Shown: piece by piece, positions 1-9,395 of the stretch | Layout: every line of letters begins with the position of its first letter | Position numbering within the stretch: position 1 is the first letter of the stretch | Assembly (NCBI GenBank): GCA_001281695.1 | Contig: LJIE01000001.1 | Span: 1,750,586 to 1,814,585 of the forward strand | DNA length: 64,000 nucleotides | Direction: 5' to 3' | Origin: a bacterium 336/3 | GTDB lineage: Bacteria > Bacteroidota > Bacteroidia > Cytophagales > Thermonemataceae | Notes under the pieces: model-generated | What the model was told of the DNA's origin: nothing | Seen by the model: only the letters and a program-made list of their open reading frames with translations | The model's database searches: none | Program-made: the position numbers and the translations under genes

Positions 1-563
1 ATTTCAGGAGTTATTTCTTTTTCAGGGTGGATATGCAATAATTCTGGGTAGCCAGCATGGTGCAGAATAATGCGTTTGGTTTCTTGGTTATCTTCACCAT
101 TAAAAATAATGCCTTTTACTTTCAGATTTCGGCGTTTCATTTCTTGAATAGAAAGCAAACTATGATTGATACAACCCAAATAAATATTAATCACAAAAAT
201 AACTTCTACATCAAACCTTTGAGCTATATCTGCCACAAAATGAGTGTCATTCAAGGGCACAAGCAAACCACCAGCTCCTTCAATGAGTAAGGTGTTTTCG
301 GTTTCAGGCAAAAAGATTTTTTCAATATCTATGGTTCTACTTTCTGCTTTGGCTGCATCATGAGGCGAGGCAGGCTTCTGAAACTCATAAGCAGAAGGGT
401 GTATTTTTATATCAAAACTTACTAAATTTTTAACTGTATCAGCATCTTTGGGCATACCTGATTGAATAGGCTTCCAATAATCAGCTTTGAGGGCTTGGGC
501 TACAATGGCACTGACAAGGGTTTTGCCAGAATCGGTATGAATGGCACTAATGAAATAACGCAT
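1..563 (-). CDS. bioD: Dethiobiotin synthetase, C-terminus cut by window edge
   Basis: This reading frame is open at the left edge, so only the N-terminal 187 or so residues are present. BioD closes the ureido ring of dethiobiotin from diaminopelargonic acid, CO2 and ATP in the cytoplasm, the step before biotin synthase. The start codon is the ATG whose complement lies at 561-563, giving MRYFISAIHTDSGKT. That is a BioD P-loop (HTDSGKT) right at the N-terminus, where the family has it. Further family signatures are WKPIQSG, the region around KPASPHDAA, and the EGAGGLLVPL segment that binds the substrate and Mg-ATP. Biotin is needed by the pyruvate carboxylase at 29-33 kb. HemY lies upstream on the same strand with a 140-base gap, so cotranscription is possible but not shown. 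Confidence 0.9.
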   Translation of the reverse strand, partial: MRYFISAIHTDSGKTLVSAIVAQALKADYWKPIQSGMPKDADTVKNLVSFDIKIHPSAYEFQKPASPHDAAKAESRTIDIEKIFLPETENTLLIEGAGGLLVPLNDTHFVADIAQRFDVEVIFVINIYLGCINHSLLSIQEMKRRNLKVKGIIFNGEDNQETKRIILHHAGYPELLHIHPEKEITPE

Positions 564-703
564 TTTAAATGAGGAGGTATAAATGATAGGTTTTAAATGA
601 ATAATGTTTTTTGAGAAAGGAGATAAGAAAAAGGATAATAGAATGATTGGTTAATGGTATTACTTTTTCTTTTATCTATTTTCTTTCTCTTCACAATAAC
701 AAA

Positions 704-2011
704 CTACAATTTTTCTGCTAATGTTTTGGCTTTTTTCATGCAATCGGGAATCGAAACACCACCTTTCCAACTTGCACAAATATAAAGGTTTTGTTTTTCG
801 AGGCTTTCAGCTATTTCATAACTTTCAGCAATGTATTTGTCATATTGTGGAATAGCTTTTTCCCAACGAAAAATTCTTTGAGTAACAGGTAATGTTTGTA
901 TTCCATATAATTCACGCAATTCTTTCTGAACTTTTCCCATAATCTGATGGTCTTCCATGCGTGTTTTTTCATAACCTCTACTACCACCTACAAAAGTTGT
1001 AAAAAGTACTTCATTATCTTTACATCTGCCCGAAAAAACAGAACTACTCCACACATGTCCCAAACTAAACAAACCTTCTTTGGAAGGATGCAAAGCCCCA
1101 AACCCATTGAGAGGCATTTTTAAATCATTTTTGTAATAAATAGTATGAACAGCCACCATAGGAGCGTACGCTATTTTTTGTAAACTTTCTCCAAATTTAG
1201 GATTCGATTTGATAAAAAATGGTGCAGATTGATGGGCTGTGGTAGTTAGTACGACTTTAGAAGCCTGATAAGTAGCTTCATCAGTTACAATTTCCCATTT
1301 TTTATTATCCAGTTTATTTATTTCCTGAACACCTTTCTCCGAATATGTAATCTTGATTTTGGAAGCAATGGCTTTGGGGAGCGTTTGCATACCATTTTTA
1401 AATGAAACGACTCTTTTGCGTTCCGTAGATTTGTTTTTCTTTAAGCCTTTCAAAATAGAGCCATATTGAGTTTCCATTTCTACAAGCGAAGGGAAAGTAT
1501 ATTGAACAAGCAATTCATCAGGGTTTCCCGCATAAATACCTGAAACAAAAGGATCAAGGGCATAATCTACCACTTCTCTACCAAAACGCCTTTCAAAAAA
1601 CTCTGTTAGTGTTTCTTGAGCATGTGTTTTTGACTTTACTTTACTTTCTCCAAATATCTTCAATTTGGTTTTCCAATTAAAGAAACTATTGAAAAGTAAA
1701 GAAATAGGGGAAGATGGAAGTTTTCTGTATGCACCATTTTTATATACATACCTGTTTTTGCTTACGATATTGGCATCTACGATTTCATTAGAAATACCAA
1801 GTTCTTCTAAAAAACTTAGAATCTCATGGTCACAAAGTAAAGAATTAGGACCCAGCTCATACAAATACTCTTGCTCTCTAACTGAACGAATATACCCACC
1901 AGCCTGATTTTCATTACTTTTTAATTCGAGTAGAACATAATCTTTCTTTTGTTTTTCTAAATGATAGGCTAAAGTAAGCCCCGAAATACCTGCTCCAATA
2001 ATGACAATCAT
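704..2011 (-). CDS. hemY: Oxygen-dependent protoporphyrinogen/coproporphyrinogen oxidase, HemY type
   Basis: This is an FAD flavoprotein of 435 residues, the usual length for HemY. It oxidises protoporphyrinogen IX, or coproporphyrinogen III in some lineages, late in haem synthesis. The N-terminus holds the dinucleotide-binding motif GAGISGL (residues 6-12), followed about 20 residues later by the acidic end of the second strand (LLELKS) and the GGYIRS loop. The segment YELGPNSLL and the C-terminal CASWKGGVSIPDC region, which closes the FAD site, are typical of this oxidase and separate it from phytoene desaturases and monoamine oxidases. No signal peptide is seen, so it probably acts at the inner face of the cytoplasmic membrane. 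Which porphyrinogen it uses cannot be told from the sequence. Confidence 0.88.
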   Translation of the reverse strand: MIVIIGAGISGLTLAYHLEKQKKDYVLLELKSNENQAGGYIRSVREQEYLYELGPNSLLCDHEILSFLEELGISNEIVDANIVSKNRYVYKNGAYRKLPSSPISLLFNSFFNWKTKLKIFGESKVKSKTHAQETLTEFFERRFGREVVDYALDPFVSGIYAGNPDELLVQYTFPSLVEMETQYGSILKGLKKNKSTERKRVVSFKNGMQTLPKAIASKIKITYSEKGVQEINKLDNKKWEIVTDEATYQASKVVLTTTAHQSAPFFIKSNPKFGESLQKIAYAPMVAVHTIYYKNDLKMPLNGFGALHPSKEGLFSLGHVWSSSVFSGRCKDNEVLFTTFVGGSRGYEKTRMEDHQIMGKVQKELRELYGIQTLPVTQRIFRWEKAIPQYDKYIAESYEIAESLEKQNLYICASWKGGVSIPDCMKKAKTLAEKL

Positions 2012-2301
2012 AGTGCTGAAATTTTACTTCTAAAGAAACTGCTTTTGCAATATAAATGCAAGTTTTAAAGCCAAAAAATAATATTCATAACTATTTTACT
2101 GCGAATATTTTAGGATGAAAATTAAATCAAATGTAAAAAAAATTGTAAAAAATAAAGGTTACTATATTTATTCAGTTTGAATATAGTAGTATTAAAAGTG
2201 AAATTTATAAAACTACGCTTTGACTGCAGCAAATAATAGTTCTATAAATACTAAACAGGTGCTATGTTAAACTATTCATGTATTAAAACTTTAAATCCTT
2301 T
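2012..2301. other. AT-rich divergent intergenic region
   Basis: This 290-base spacer separates the minus-strand hemY start from the plus-strand lipoprotein start, so it should carry both promoters. It is very AT-rich. I see a promoter-like CTACGCTTTGAC near 2212-2223, one base longer than the TANNTTTG consensus, but no well-spaced -33 box. I find no ORF, RNA gene or repeat in it. Confidence 0.5.
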
Positions 2302-4083
2302 ATGTTAAAACAATTTTTATTAAAAAGCCTGCTTTTTAGCTTTATAGCCACCACTGTATTTTTTAGCTGTAAAAAAAATAATACAACTGACCCAGACCCA
2401 AAACTCGAAGAACCCAATAATGCAGTCAATACTCTTATTTTTGGCGTAGTTACAGATGAAAATAACAAACCATTATCAGGAGTAACAGTCAATATTAATA
2501 ATCAAGATGTTCTAACGGATAATAATGGTGGGTTTACAAGTAAAGGAGTAAACATTACTCAAAGAACAGTTTTAAAAGCAAACTATAACGGTTATTTCCA
2601 AAGTATCCATCTTTTAGAACTTGATGGTAAGAAAACACAAAATGTTCAAATAAAACTTCAGAAAAAAGTAGTTGTAGCGTCGTTTAATGCTTCGAGTGGC
2701 ACAACAGCCAATATTGGTAGCTCTGGTGCATCTGTAGTTTTTCCTGCTGATAGTTATGTGGATGCAAAAACAAATCAACCTTATACAGGAAATATTAAGG
2801 TTTATGCTCGTTTTGCAAATATTGATAGTCCAAATTTTTTAGAAACAGTCCCTGCTACCATGAGAGCCACAGATGCCAATGGAACTGTAAATCGTTTAGA
2901 AACCTTTGGGATGATGGAAGTATTGATGGAAGATGCAAGTGGAAACTCTTTGCAACTCTCCAAAAATAAAGCAACAATTAAAATGCCTGTTGCCAATTCT
3001 CAGTCTGCAACTGCTCCCAATAGCATCCCACTTTGGAGTTTAGATGAAAATACAGCCACTTGGAAACAAGAAGGCTCAGCTACAAAACAAGGAAATACGT
3101 ATGTGGGTGAAGTAAGCCATTTTACGTGGTGGAATTGTGATATAGCCCAACCTGTATCTCAAAGGGCATCCATCAAAGGGAGAACTGTAACAACTATCAA
3201 TGGAGTACTGACACCTGTAAGTGGAGTATCTGTATATAGTTCTCTGGGTGGAAGTGGTATGACAGATACTGATGGTACTTTTGGACATAATAATGTTGCC
3301 TCTGTAACATCAGGAACTCCTCTTACCATTTCTTTTAGAAGACAAGATGCTTGTCAAACGGCTGTAGTTACAGTAAACATACCAGCTTTATCTGTGGGAC
3401 AAGTCTATGATATGGGAGATATTGATGTATCTGCTTTATTCCAGAATCCTGTTGCTGTTTCAGGTACAGTAAATCTCTGTAACAATACTCCAGCAGGCGA
3501 ATTTGTTCATGTAAAAGTATATGACGCCAATAATAATTATGTTTTAGGGATTTTTACAAATGCTAATAGTAAGTTTTCTTTTGTAAGTTGTGGAATGCCT
3601 GCAAAAATAGTAATAAGCAATATTTCAGGAGAGCAACAAATCATCACTAATTTAGTATCAGGAAATTTAGGTACAATTACGCTCAACTGCTCTAATGCAG
3701 ATAATGATAATGAGTATTTTATCAATGGTGATGGATATAACAATTTGAAAGTGGTTTATACAGATGCCAATTTACCAACAGTTTCTGATTCTACTGTATA
3801 TTTTCTATCAACTTATACAGCACCTTTGTATAATTATCATGTTTTCTCAGCTACAAGTACAACATGGGGATCAGCCACAATATACCAATCAAAACTTGGT
3901 ATGAATATTTATATTGAAACCTCTGGAAGCCAAAAATCTTATGAGCCTGTTTCTGGTACAACAGTTGTCACAAGCAACACAGCCACAGAAATAAAAGGTA
4001 CATTCTCAGGAATTGTAAAAAATAAACAAACAAATGTCCTTGCAAGTATCTATAACGGTAAATTTAGGGCAAGGAAAAGGTAA
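2302..4083 (+). CDS. Large surface lipoprotein with carboxypeptidase-regulatory-like domain
   Basis: The protein has 593 residues. It starts with a lipoprotein signal peptide ending in the lipobox-like TVFFSC, so Cys22 or so should be lipidated, and a short polar linker rich in Asn, Thr, Asp and Pro follows. Residues about 46-115 form a carboxypeptidase-regulatory-like (CarboxypepD_reg, transthyretin-like) fold: IFGVVTDENNKPLSGVTV, then a TDNNGGF turn. A beta-rich middle (about 130-290) includes VVFPADSY and ends in VSHFTWWNCD, a pattern I associate with Bacteroidota outer-surface lipoproteins. A second regulatory-like domain starts near 295 (RASIKGRTVTT). There are no catalytic motifs. It is monocistronic, with its own promoter region and a strong terminator at 4105. 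The role is unknown; surface adhesion or a structural part is plausible. No SPII +2 aspartate is present. Confidence 0.75.
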   Translation: MLKQFLLKSLLFSFIATTVFFSCKKNNTTDPDPKLEEPNNAVNTLIFGVVTDENNKPLSGVTVNINNQDVLTDNNGGFTSKGVNITQRTVLKANYNGYFQSIHLLELDGKKTQNVQIKLQKKVVVASFNASSGTTANIGSSGASVVFPADSYVDAKTNQPYTGNIKVYARFANIDSPNFLETVPATMRATDANGTVNRLETFGMMEVLMEDASGNSLQLSKNKATIKMPVANSQSATAPNSIPLWSLDENTATWKQEGSATKQGNTYVGEVSHFTWWNCDIAQPVSQRASIKGRTVTTINGVLTPVSGVSVYSSLGGSGMTDTDGTFGHNNVASVTSGTPLTISFRRQDACQTAVVTVNIPALSVGQVYDMGDIDVSALFQNPVAVSGTVNLCNNTPAGEFVHVKVYDANNNYVLGIFTNANSKFSFVSCGMPAKIVISNISGEQQIITNLVSGNLGTITLNCSNADNDNEYFINGDGYNNLKVVYTDANLPTVSDSTVYFLSTYTAPLYNYHVFSATSTTWGSATIYQSKLGMNIYIETSGSQKSYEPVSGTTVVTSNTATEIKGTFSGIVKNKQTNVLASIYNGKFRARKR

Positions 4084-4104
4084 TAAATTATTTGAATTAT
4101 TTAC

Positions 4105-4144
4105 AACAAGAGTCTGGTAGTTTATCAGGCTCTTGTTTGTTTTA
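4105..4144 (+). terminator. Rho-independent terminator after lipoprotein gene
   Basis: A 12-base stem (4105-4116 against 4126-4137, with one G-T wobble) and a 9-base loop are followed by a T-rich tail. It lies 22 bases after the lipoprotein stop codon. Confidence 0.8.
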
Positions 4145-4212
4145 TTGCAATTTTTTTTGAGATTTGATTGTTTTTGTATTAAACTTAGAATTCATCACTT
4201 ATAGCTTAGAAT

Positions 4213-5064
4213 ATGTCTATTAAAATTGTAGAATGTCCCAGAGATGCTATGCAAGGCATCCATGATTTTATACCCACAGAACTAAAAGCACAATATTTAA
4301 ATCTACTTCTAAAAGTAGGTTTTGATACATTAGACTTTGGAAGTTTTGTATCGCCCAAAGCTATCCCACAGATGCAAGATACAGCTCAGGTATTTGAAAA
4401 ACTTGATTTGAGCAATACAAAAACCAAGTTGCTTGCTATTATTGCCAATTTGAAAGGGGCAGAGCAAGCAAGTCAGTTTGAGCCAATTCAGTATTTAGGA
4501 TTTCCTCTTTCTGTTTCTCAAGAGTTTCAAAAAAGAAATACTAATAAAAGTATAGAGGAAAGTATTCAGAATGTTGCTGAAATACAAGAACTTTGTTTAA
4601 AACACAACAAAACTCAGGTAGTATATTTGTCAATGGCATTTGGAAATCCTTATGATGAGTCTTATAGCCCTGAAATCGTAGAATCTTGGGCTGAAAAATT
4701 AGTGCCTTTGGGAGTGAAAATTTTAGCACTTTCTGATACAATTGGAGTTGCCACACCTGAAAGTATCAAAAGTTTATTTAGCCACTTAAATACCAAAATG
4801 CCACAAATAGAATGGGGTTTGCATTTGCATAGTAACCCTACAACAGCTTATCAAAAAATTGAAGCAGCTTACGAAGCAGGTTGCAGGCGTTTTGATGGGG
4901 CTTTGAGAGGCTTTGGAGGTTGCCCAATGGCAAAAGATGAACTCACAGGTAATATCGCCACAGAAACTATTTTGGCTGTTTTAGAAAATAAAAATAGTGG
5001 TTTTAGTTACGATAAACAAGCATTTCAAGAGGCATTCAATTTTTCACCTCAAATATTTGGTTAA
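4213..5064 (+). CDS. Hydroxymethylglutaryl-CoA lyase family protein
   Basis: This cytosolic TIM-barrel enzyme of 283 residues matches the HMG-CoA lyase family, which splits HMG-CoA into acetyl-CoA and acetoacetate in leucine degradation. The first strand reads IVECPRDAMQG, the family's E-x-x-R-D-x-x-Q signature. Near the C-terminus RFDGALRGFGGCPMA carries the catalytic cysteine in the glycine-rich G-x-G-G-C-P loop. LHLHSN supplies the metal-binding histidines. Its length is close to that of bacterial HMG-CoA lyases. Related DRE-TIM enzymes (isopropylmalate synthase, oxaloacetate decarboxylase) lack the cysteine loop. It is a single gene with a perfect terminator 15 bases downstream; no other leucine-catabolism genes are nearby. 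Confidence 0.88.
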   Translation: MSIKIVECPRDAMQGIHDFIPTELKAQYLNLLLKVGFDTLDFGSFVSPKAIPQMQDTAQVFEKLDLSNTKTKLLAIIANLKGAEQASQFEPIQYLGFPLSVSQEFQKRNTNKSIEESIQNVAEIQELCLKHNKTQVVYLSMAFGNPYDESYSPEIVESWAEKLVPLGVKILALSDTIGVATPESIKSLFSHLNTKMPQIEWGLHLHSNPTTAYQKIEAAYEAGCRRFDGALRGFGGCPMAKDELTGNIATETILAVLENKNSGFSYDKQAFQEAFNFSPQIFG

Positions 5065-5078
5065 AAAATAGGGATAAG

Positions 5079-5104
5079 AAGCCTTGAGAATCAAGGCTTT
5101 TTTA
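5079..5104 (+). terminator. Rho-independent terminator after HMG-CoA lyase gene
   Basis: A perfect 9-base stem (5079-5087 with 5091-5099) and a GAA loop are followed by a run of six T's. It partly overlaps the presumed promoter of the next gene. Confidence 0.82.
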
Positions 5105-5114
5105 TATAAATTTG
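5083..5114 (+). promoter_or_regulatory. Probable Bacteroidota-type promoter of the PhoH gene
   Basis: A perfect -7 box TAAATTTG lies at 5107-5114. CTTG at 5083-5086 is a one-mismatch -33 box at 20-base spacing. It overlaps the preceding terminator and would give a leader of roughly 30 bases before the TTG start at 5149. Confidence 0.4.
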
Positions 5115-5148
5115 CGTAGTATTGTTTCACACCAAAAATTAAGATATT

Positions 5149-6120
5149 TTGATAGAGAAAATTATAACTTTAGAAAACATTTCGTTGGTAGATTTTTTAG
5201 GAGCAGAAAATAGCCATATCAAACAATTATCATCAGCATTTCCGACAAGTAAAATTCTTTCAAGAGGTAATGAGATTCGTATTCAAGGACAAACACCTGA
5301 TATTCTGAAAATCAATGAAATTATTAATTCCCTGATAGAACATTACAATAAATTTGGAAAAATCACATTTGAAAATATAGATGAATATTTATATAGAAGT
5401 GGAAGAGAACAGACTGGTGAAGATACATTAGAACAAATCAGAGAAGAAGTGATTTTGTATGGAACAAAGGGTTTTGGAATAAAACCTCGTACACAAAATC
5501 AAGCTCTAATTGTAAAAGAGTGTATGGAAAATGATTTGGTTTTTGCTTTGGGACCTGCGGGTACTGGAAAAACCTATATTGCTGTTGCGTTGGCTGTAAG
5601 AGCATTGAAGAACAAACAAATTAAGAAAATTATCATTACAAGACCAGCCGTAGAAGCGGGAGAAAATTTAGGTTTTTTACCTGGTGATTTAAAGGAGAAA
5701 GTAGATCCATATCTTCGCCCTATTTATGATGCTCTAGATGATATGATTCCTTCTGAAAAACTTAAATTTTACCAAGAAAACAGAATTATAGAAATAGCCC
5801 CTTTGGCTTATATGCGTGGACGTACACTCAATGATGCTTTTATTCTTCTGGACGAGGCTCAAAATACTACTCCTATGCAAATGAAGATGTTTCTGACAAG
5901 GATGGGAGCAAATTCGAAAGTTATTGTTACTGGTGACCAGTCGCAAGTAGATTTGCCCACTAAGCAACGTTCGGGGCTTGCGGATGCTTTAAGAATACTC
6001 AAAGATGTAGATGGGATAGCTTTGGTAGAATTAGATGCTAAAGACGTAGTAAGACATCGTTTAGTAAAAGCCATTATTCGAGCTTATGATAAGTCTGAAA
6101 AGACGAACACTACTCCTTAA
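5149..6120 (+). CDS. PhoH family ATPase, TTG start
   Basis: This is a PhoH-like P-loop ATPase of 323 residues, the normal length for the YbeZ/PhoH branch. These are cytosolic proteins linked to RNA metabolism and ribosome maturation, often with the YbeY RNase. Residues about 10-75 form the KH-like N-terminal domain. The Walker A motif GPAGTGKT is near 138, and Walker B with its DEAQN continuation (ILLDEAQNTTP) near 235. The RPAVEAGENLGFLPGDLKEK segment is a PhoH hallmark. The start is TTG: the frame has no ATG that keeps the conserved N-terminal domain, and translation from 5149 gives the expected MIEKIITLEN. No ybeY is next to it here. A promoter-like sequence lies just upstream. Confidence 0.9.
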   Translation: MIEKIITLENISLVDFLGAENSHIKQLSSAFPTSKILSRGNEIRIQGQTPDILKINEIINSLIEHYNKFGKITFENIDEYLYRSGREQTGEDTLEQIREEVILYGTKGFGIKPRTQNQALIVKECMENDLVFALGPAGTGKTYIAVALAVRALKNKQIKKIIITRPAVEAGENLGFLPGDLKEKVDPYLRPIYDALDDMIPSEKLKFYQENRIIEIAPLAYMRGRTLNDAFILLDEAQNTTPMQMKMFLTRMGANSKVIVTGDQSQVDLPTKQRSGLADALRILKDVDGIALVELDAKDVVRHRLVKAIIRAYDKSEKTNTTP

Positions 6121-6150
6121 GTAAAATAAACAATAACAACTATCTAGCAA

Positions 6151-8064
6151 ATGAATGTTTTAAATTATAAGCAAAAATATCTTTCAGAACAATCTCATTA
6201 TCAATTTATTCTACTTGATGAAGAATTATATATTCTAGATAGTTGTAATACACTTTGGAGTTATTCCAATAAAATAAGGAAAAATATTATTGATATTTTT
6301 CCTTTTATTGAGAGCTTAAAAGAAGCTATTCTTTCAGAACCAGAAGTATTTTTACCAAGTGTAGATTTAGCTCTTTATAAAGAAAAACCAGCTATTTATG
6401 ATTTCTTCTTTGTAAAAGAAAAGGATGCAGAAAAGGCTTATATCCTTTGTATCATTAAAGATACAGAACATACAAGTAAATATATTCTTAAACATCAGCA
6501 AGAAGCAAGACTTGCAATGATTGAAAATGAATACTTGGATTTACAAAATAAGAACTTTCAGCTTGAGAATACGCTCTTACAGATTCGTAATACAGAACTA
6601 CAAAAAAATAAAGATTTAAAAACTTTATTTTTTTCTAAAATAAGTCATGAGCTACGTTCACCTGTTAATGGTATCTTGGGACTTTCTCAGGTAATATTAG
6701 AACAAGAAAATTCACAAGGAGAAACAAAAGTATATATAGAAAGTATCTATACGGCAGCGAAACACTTGAGGGTTATTTTAGATGATATTTTAGATATTTC
6801 TAAGCTTGAAGTAGGGAATATTATTTTAAACAAAGTTAATTTTCACCTCAATGCAATGTTTCAGCATTTACAACTGAATTTTTTGCATATTTTGGAACAA
6901 AAAAAACTTACCTTACATTTTCAAATAGGTGAAAATGTTCCAACTTATCTTATTGGAGATGAGGTTCGTCTGACACAAATTTTCTATAATTTGCTCAGTA
7001 ATGCGATTAAATTTACAGAAGAAGGTGGTGTTTTTGTAAAAGTAGATTTAGAATCTCAAAAAGAAAATAATCAATGCATTCTTCGTTTTCAAATAAAGGA
7101 TACAGGTGTAGGAATGCAAGCAAGCCAAATAGATAAAATTTTTGACCCTTACGAGCAAGTAGGGGAATATTCTTATCAGAGTTTGGGTGGAACAGGCTTG
7201 GGCCTTTCAGTGGTAAAACAGCTTATAGAATTACAAAAAGGTACAATTGATGTAAAAAGTGTTGTAGGAGAGGGAACAACATTTGTATTTTATTTGCCTT
7301 TAGAATATCAAAAAAATATAGAAACCAACACAAAAAGTAAAAATGAGCAAATTAAGAAATTTTATGGCTTAAAAGCTTTGATTGCAGATGATTCGGCTAT
7401 TAGTAGATTGTACACAAAAAAAATCTTAGAGGAACAAGGCTTCATAGTTCAAACTGCTGAAAGTGGTAGCCAAGCACTAGAAACTGTTTTACAAGAATAC
7501 TATGACTTGTTCATCACAGATCTTAAGATGCCTGATATGGATGGGGATATGGTAGTAGAAAAATTTTTACTTCAAAACAAATACAACCAAAAAACAGCTA
7601 TTGTTTTTGCTACTGGAAGTATTGGTATACGAAAAATTAACTATCCAACCATTCTAAAACCTTTTGGACAAGAGCAACTCTATAAAATAATAGAAAGTGT
7701 TATTCCTGAAGAAAAAAAGCAGGTATATGGCCTAGAATATCTTTTTAGAATTACAGATAATAATCAGGAGTTTATGCAAGATATGGTGGACTCTTTTGTA
7801 AAAGCCGCCCCTGAAGATATACAGAGAATAACAGAAACCATAGCTTTGAAAGATGGCGAAGGTTTACATAAAGCAGTACACAAGCTAAAGCCTATTGCGA
7901 CACTCATGGGAAATAATGTACTTGCTCGTTTGCTTCATACTATGGAATTTTCGTGTCTTGGAGAGTTTGTTGATTGGAATAAACTGAAAGAGCAAAGCCA
8001 AGAAGCATTGAAACTTATCCAAATATCCCTTGATTTCTTCTTGGATCAACAGAAAAATAGATAA
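6151..8064 (+). CDS. Cytosolic hybrid sensor kinase with receiver and HPt domains
   Basis: The protein has 637 residues and no signal peptide or membrane segment, so it senses something inside the cell. Residues 1-110 look like a PAS-type input domain and 110-160 form a coiled coil. The HisKA domain follows with phospho-accepting His166 (SHELRSP). The HATPase domain has an N box (NLLSNAIKFT) and G boxes (DTGVGM, GGTGLGLS). A receiver domain starts near 405 (ALIADDSA) with phospho-Asp457 (TDLKMPDMDG). A C-terminal HPt domain carries His577 (HKLKP). The whole phosphorelay His-Asp-His is therefore on one chain and needs a separate output regulator, which is not encoded nearby. It follows phoH by 30 bases and may be cotranscribed with it. 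The stimulus is unknown. Confidence 0.9.
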   Translation: MNVLNYKQKYLSEQSHYQFILLDEELYILDSCNTLWSYSNKIRKNIIDIFPFIESLKEAILSEPEVFLPSVDLALYKEKPAIYDFFFVKEKDAEKAYILCIIKDTEHTSKYILKHQQEARLAMIENEYLDLQNKNFQLENTLLQIRNTELQKNKDLKTLFFSKISHELRSPVNGILGLSQVILEQENSQGETKVYIESIYTAAKHLRVILDDILDISKLEVGNIILNKVNFHLNAMFQHLQLNFLHILEQKKLTLHFQIGENVPTYLIGDEVRLTQIFYNLLSNAIKFTEEGGVFVKVDLESQKENNQCILRFQIKDTGVGMQASQIDKIFDPYEQVGEYSYQSLGGTGLGLSVVKQLIELQKGTIDVKSVVGEGTTFVFYLPLEYQKNIETNTKSKNEQIKKFYGLKALIADDSAISRLYTKKILEEQGFIVQTAESGSQALETVLQEYYDLFITDLKMPDMDGDMVVEKFLLQNKYNQKTAIVFATGSIGIRKINYPTILKPFGQEQLYKIIESVIPEEKKQVYGLEYLFRITDNNQEFMQDMVDSFVKAAPEDIQRITETIALKDGEGLHKAVHKLKPIATLMGNNVLARLLHTMEFSCLGEFVDWNKLKEQSQEALKLIQISLDFFLDQQKNR

Positions 8065-8067
8065 AGC

Positions 8068-8478
8068 TTATTTTTGCATAGCTAAGAAGGCCTTTTCTAT
8101 GATGTTTTCAAGTACATCCATTTTTACTTCCGAAAATTTTTGTATATGAAGGCATGATTTTCCCATTTTATGTTTACCTCCTAACTGTTGCAGTAAATCA
8201 TTGTATTTTTCAACACCAGCCAAAAAATATAAAGTAATATCATTTTTTCGAGGTGCAAAGCCCACAGGAAACCATGTATTTGTACGACCTGAAGCATATT
8301 GATACTCACAAGTACCAAAACCAACCATATTTTCGCCCCACATGGTAGGCTCATTTTGCGTTACTTTCTGCATGATTTCTATTACTTTTTCACAATCTTG
8401 CTTTTTCTGAGCATCTGAGATGGTTTCCAAAAAATCGCTGACACTTGCTTGAGTAGGTTTTGTTTTAAGCTCTGCCAT
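8068..8478 (-). CDS. DUF1801 family protein
   Basis: This small cytosolic protein of 136 residues belongs to the DUF1801 (YdhG-like) family, whose fold resembles frataxin/CyaY-type alpha-beta proteins and whose biochemical role is not settled. Seen in the sequence: a helical start with SVSDFLETI, the family motif EPTMWGENMVGFG near the middle, FAPRKNDITLYF for the beta sheet, and GKSCLHIQKFSEV near the end. The length is typical. It converges on the histidine kinase gene with only three bases between the two stop codons and no terminator hairpin. It looks monocistronic. Confidence 0.85.
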   Translation of the reverse strand: MAELKTKPTQASVSDFLETISDAQKKQDCEKVIEIMQKVTQNEPTMWGENMVGFGTCEYQYASGRTNTWFPVGFAPRKNDITLYFLAGVEKYNDLLQQLGGKHKMGKSCLHIQKFSEVKMDVLENIIEKAFLAMQK

Positions 8479-8576
8479 AAGAGTAACTGTTTTAAAATCA
8501 AAACAATATAACTAAAAAGTATAATAAAATGAAATTTTGCATTATTTTTGTTTTGATAATGATTAAATGAGATGTT

Positions 8577-9395
8577 ATGAAAAAATGTATTTTTACGTTT
8601 TATTTTTTAGGAATAATAATGGGTTTACACGCCCAAAAAACTGATGCTTATACTGATTCTAAAGATTGTATGAGTAGAGGGACATTTGAATTTAAAGATA
8701 ATTGTGTAAACTGGGTAATAAATGAGGAAAAAAAATATGAGGACATTAAAGAAGCACTAAAAGATTCTTTAAATGTAAAAGTTTTTTATCTAGGTTATGA
8801 ATATGATTTTTCGGAAATGAGTTCTTTCAAATCTTTGCAAGTAATCTATATTAAATCAATGGATGAAATGACTTTCCACATTAAAAACTTTAAGAACTTA
8901 ATAGCCTTACGTATCAATGAGGGTTTAATCAAATTATCCCCATTAATAGGAGAACTTACCTTGTTAAGAGAATTAAATTTATCTGATTGTAAACTAAAGA
9001 GCTTACCCAAAGAAATAGGAAGATTAACCAACTTACGTTATTTATTTTTAGATGACAATGAACTCAAAACATTACCCAAAGAAATAGGAAACATGAAAAA
9101 CTTGCGTTATTTATTCATCAGTAATAACCAATTAGAAAGCTTACCAGAAGAAATAGGGCAATTAGGAAATTTAGAAGAGCTTTGGTTAGAAACCAATCAA
9201 ATTAAGAGTATTCCTAAGTCTATTGGGAATTGCAAAAAATTGAAATATGTACATATGTCAGGGAATCTTCTCATGGATGTTCCTGTGGAAATAAATAATA
9301 TTGAAAGTTTAGTATATTTTAGGATAACATCTAATAAAATTCCTCAAGAAAAATTGAAAGAATTGAAGAAGAAAATCCCTAAGTTATCATATTAA
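8577..9395 (+). CDS. Secreted leucine-rich-repeat protein
   Basis: The protein has 272 residues and begins with a Sec signal peptide that ends in LHAQ, the usual Bacteroidota signal peptidase I context (cleavage after Ala or Gln about residue 20). After an N-terminal cap that includes two cysteines, about six to seven leucine-rich repeats of 23 residues run from residue 95 to 260. Their consensus is LTNLRYLFLDDNELKTLPKEI, as in LRR proteins of the Ran/ribosome-inhibitor-like bacterial type. There is no catalytic domain or sorting signal at the C-terminus. The gene is convergent with the CHAT gene and the two stop codons overlap by a few bases (9392-9395). It probably acts as a periplasmic or secreted protein-binding module; the partner is unknown. 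Confidence 0.85.
   Translation: MKKCIFTFYFLGIIMGLHAQKTDAYTDSKDCMSRGTFEFKDNCVNWVINEEKKYEDIKEALKDSLNVKVFYLGYEYDFSEMSSFKSLQVIYIKSMDEMTFHIKNFKNLIALRINEGLIKLSPLIGELTLLRELNLSDCKLKSLPKEIGRLTNLRYLFLDDNELKTLPKEIGNMKNLRYLFISNNQLESLPEEIGQLGNLEELWLETNQIKSIPKSIGNCKKLKYVHMSGNLLMDVPVEINNIESLVYFRITSNKIPQEKLKELKKKIPKLSY

Noticed and set aside
57-290. Plus-strand ORF of 77 codons at the left edge
   Set aside because: It lies antisense to the BioD frame, which has clear family motifs; the plus-strand peptide has no recognisable feature.
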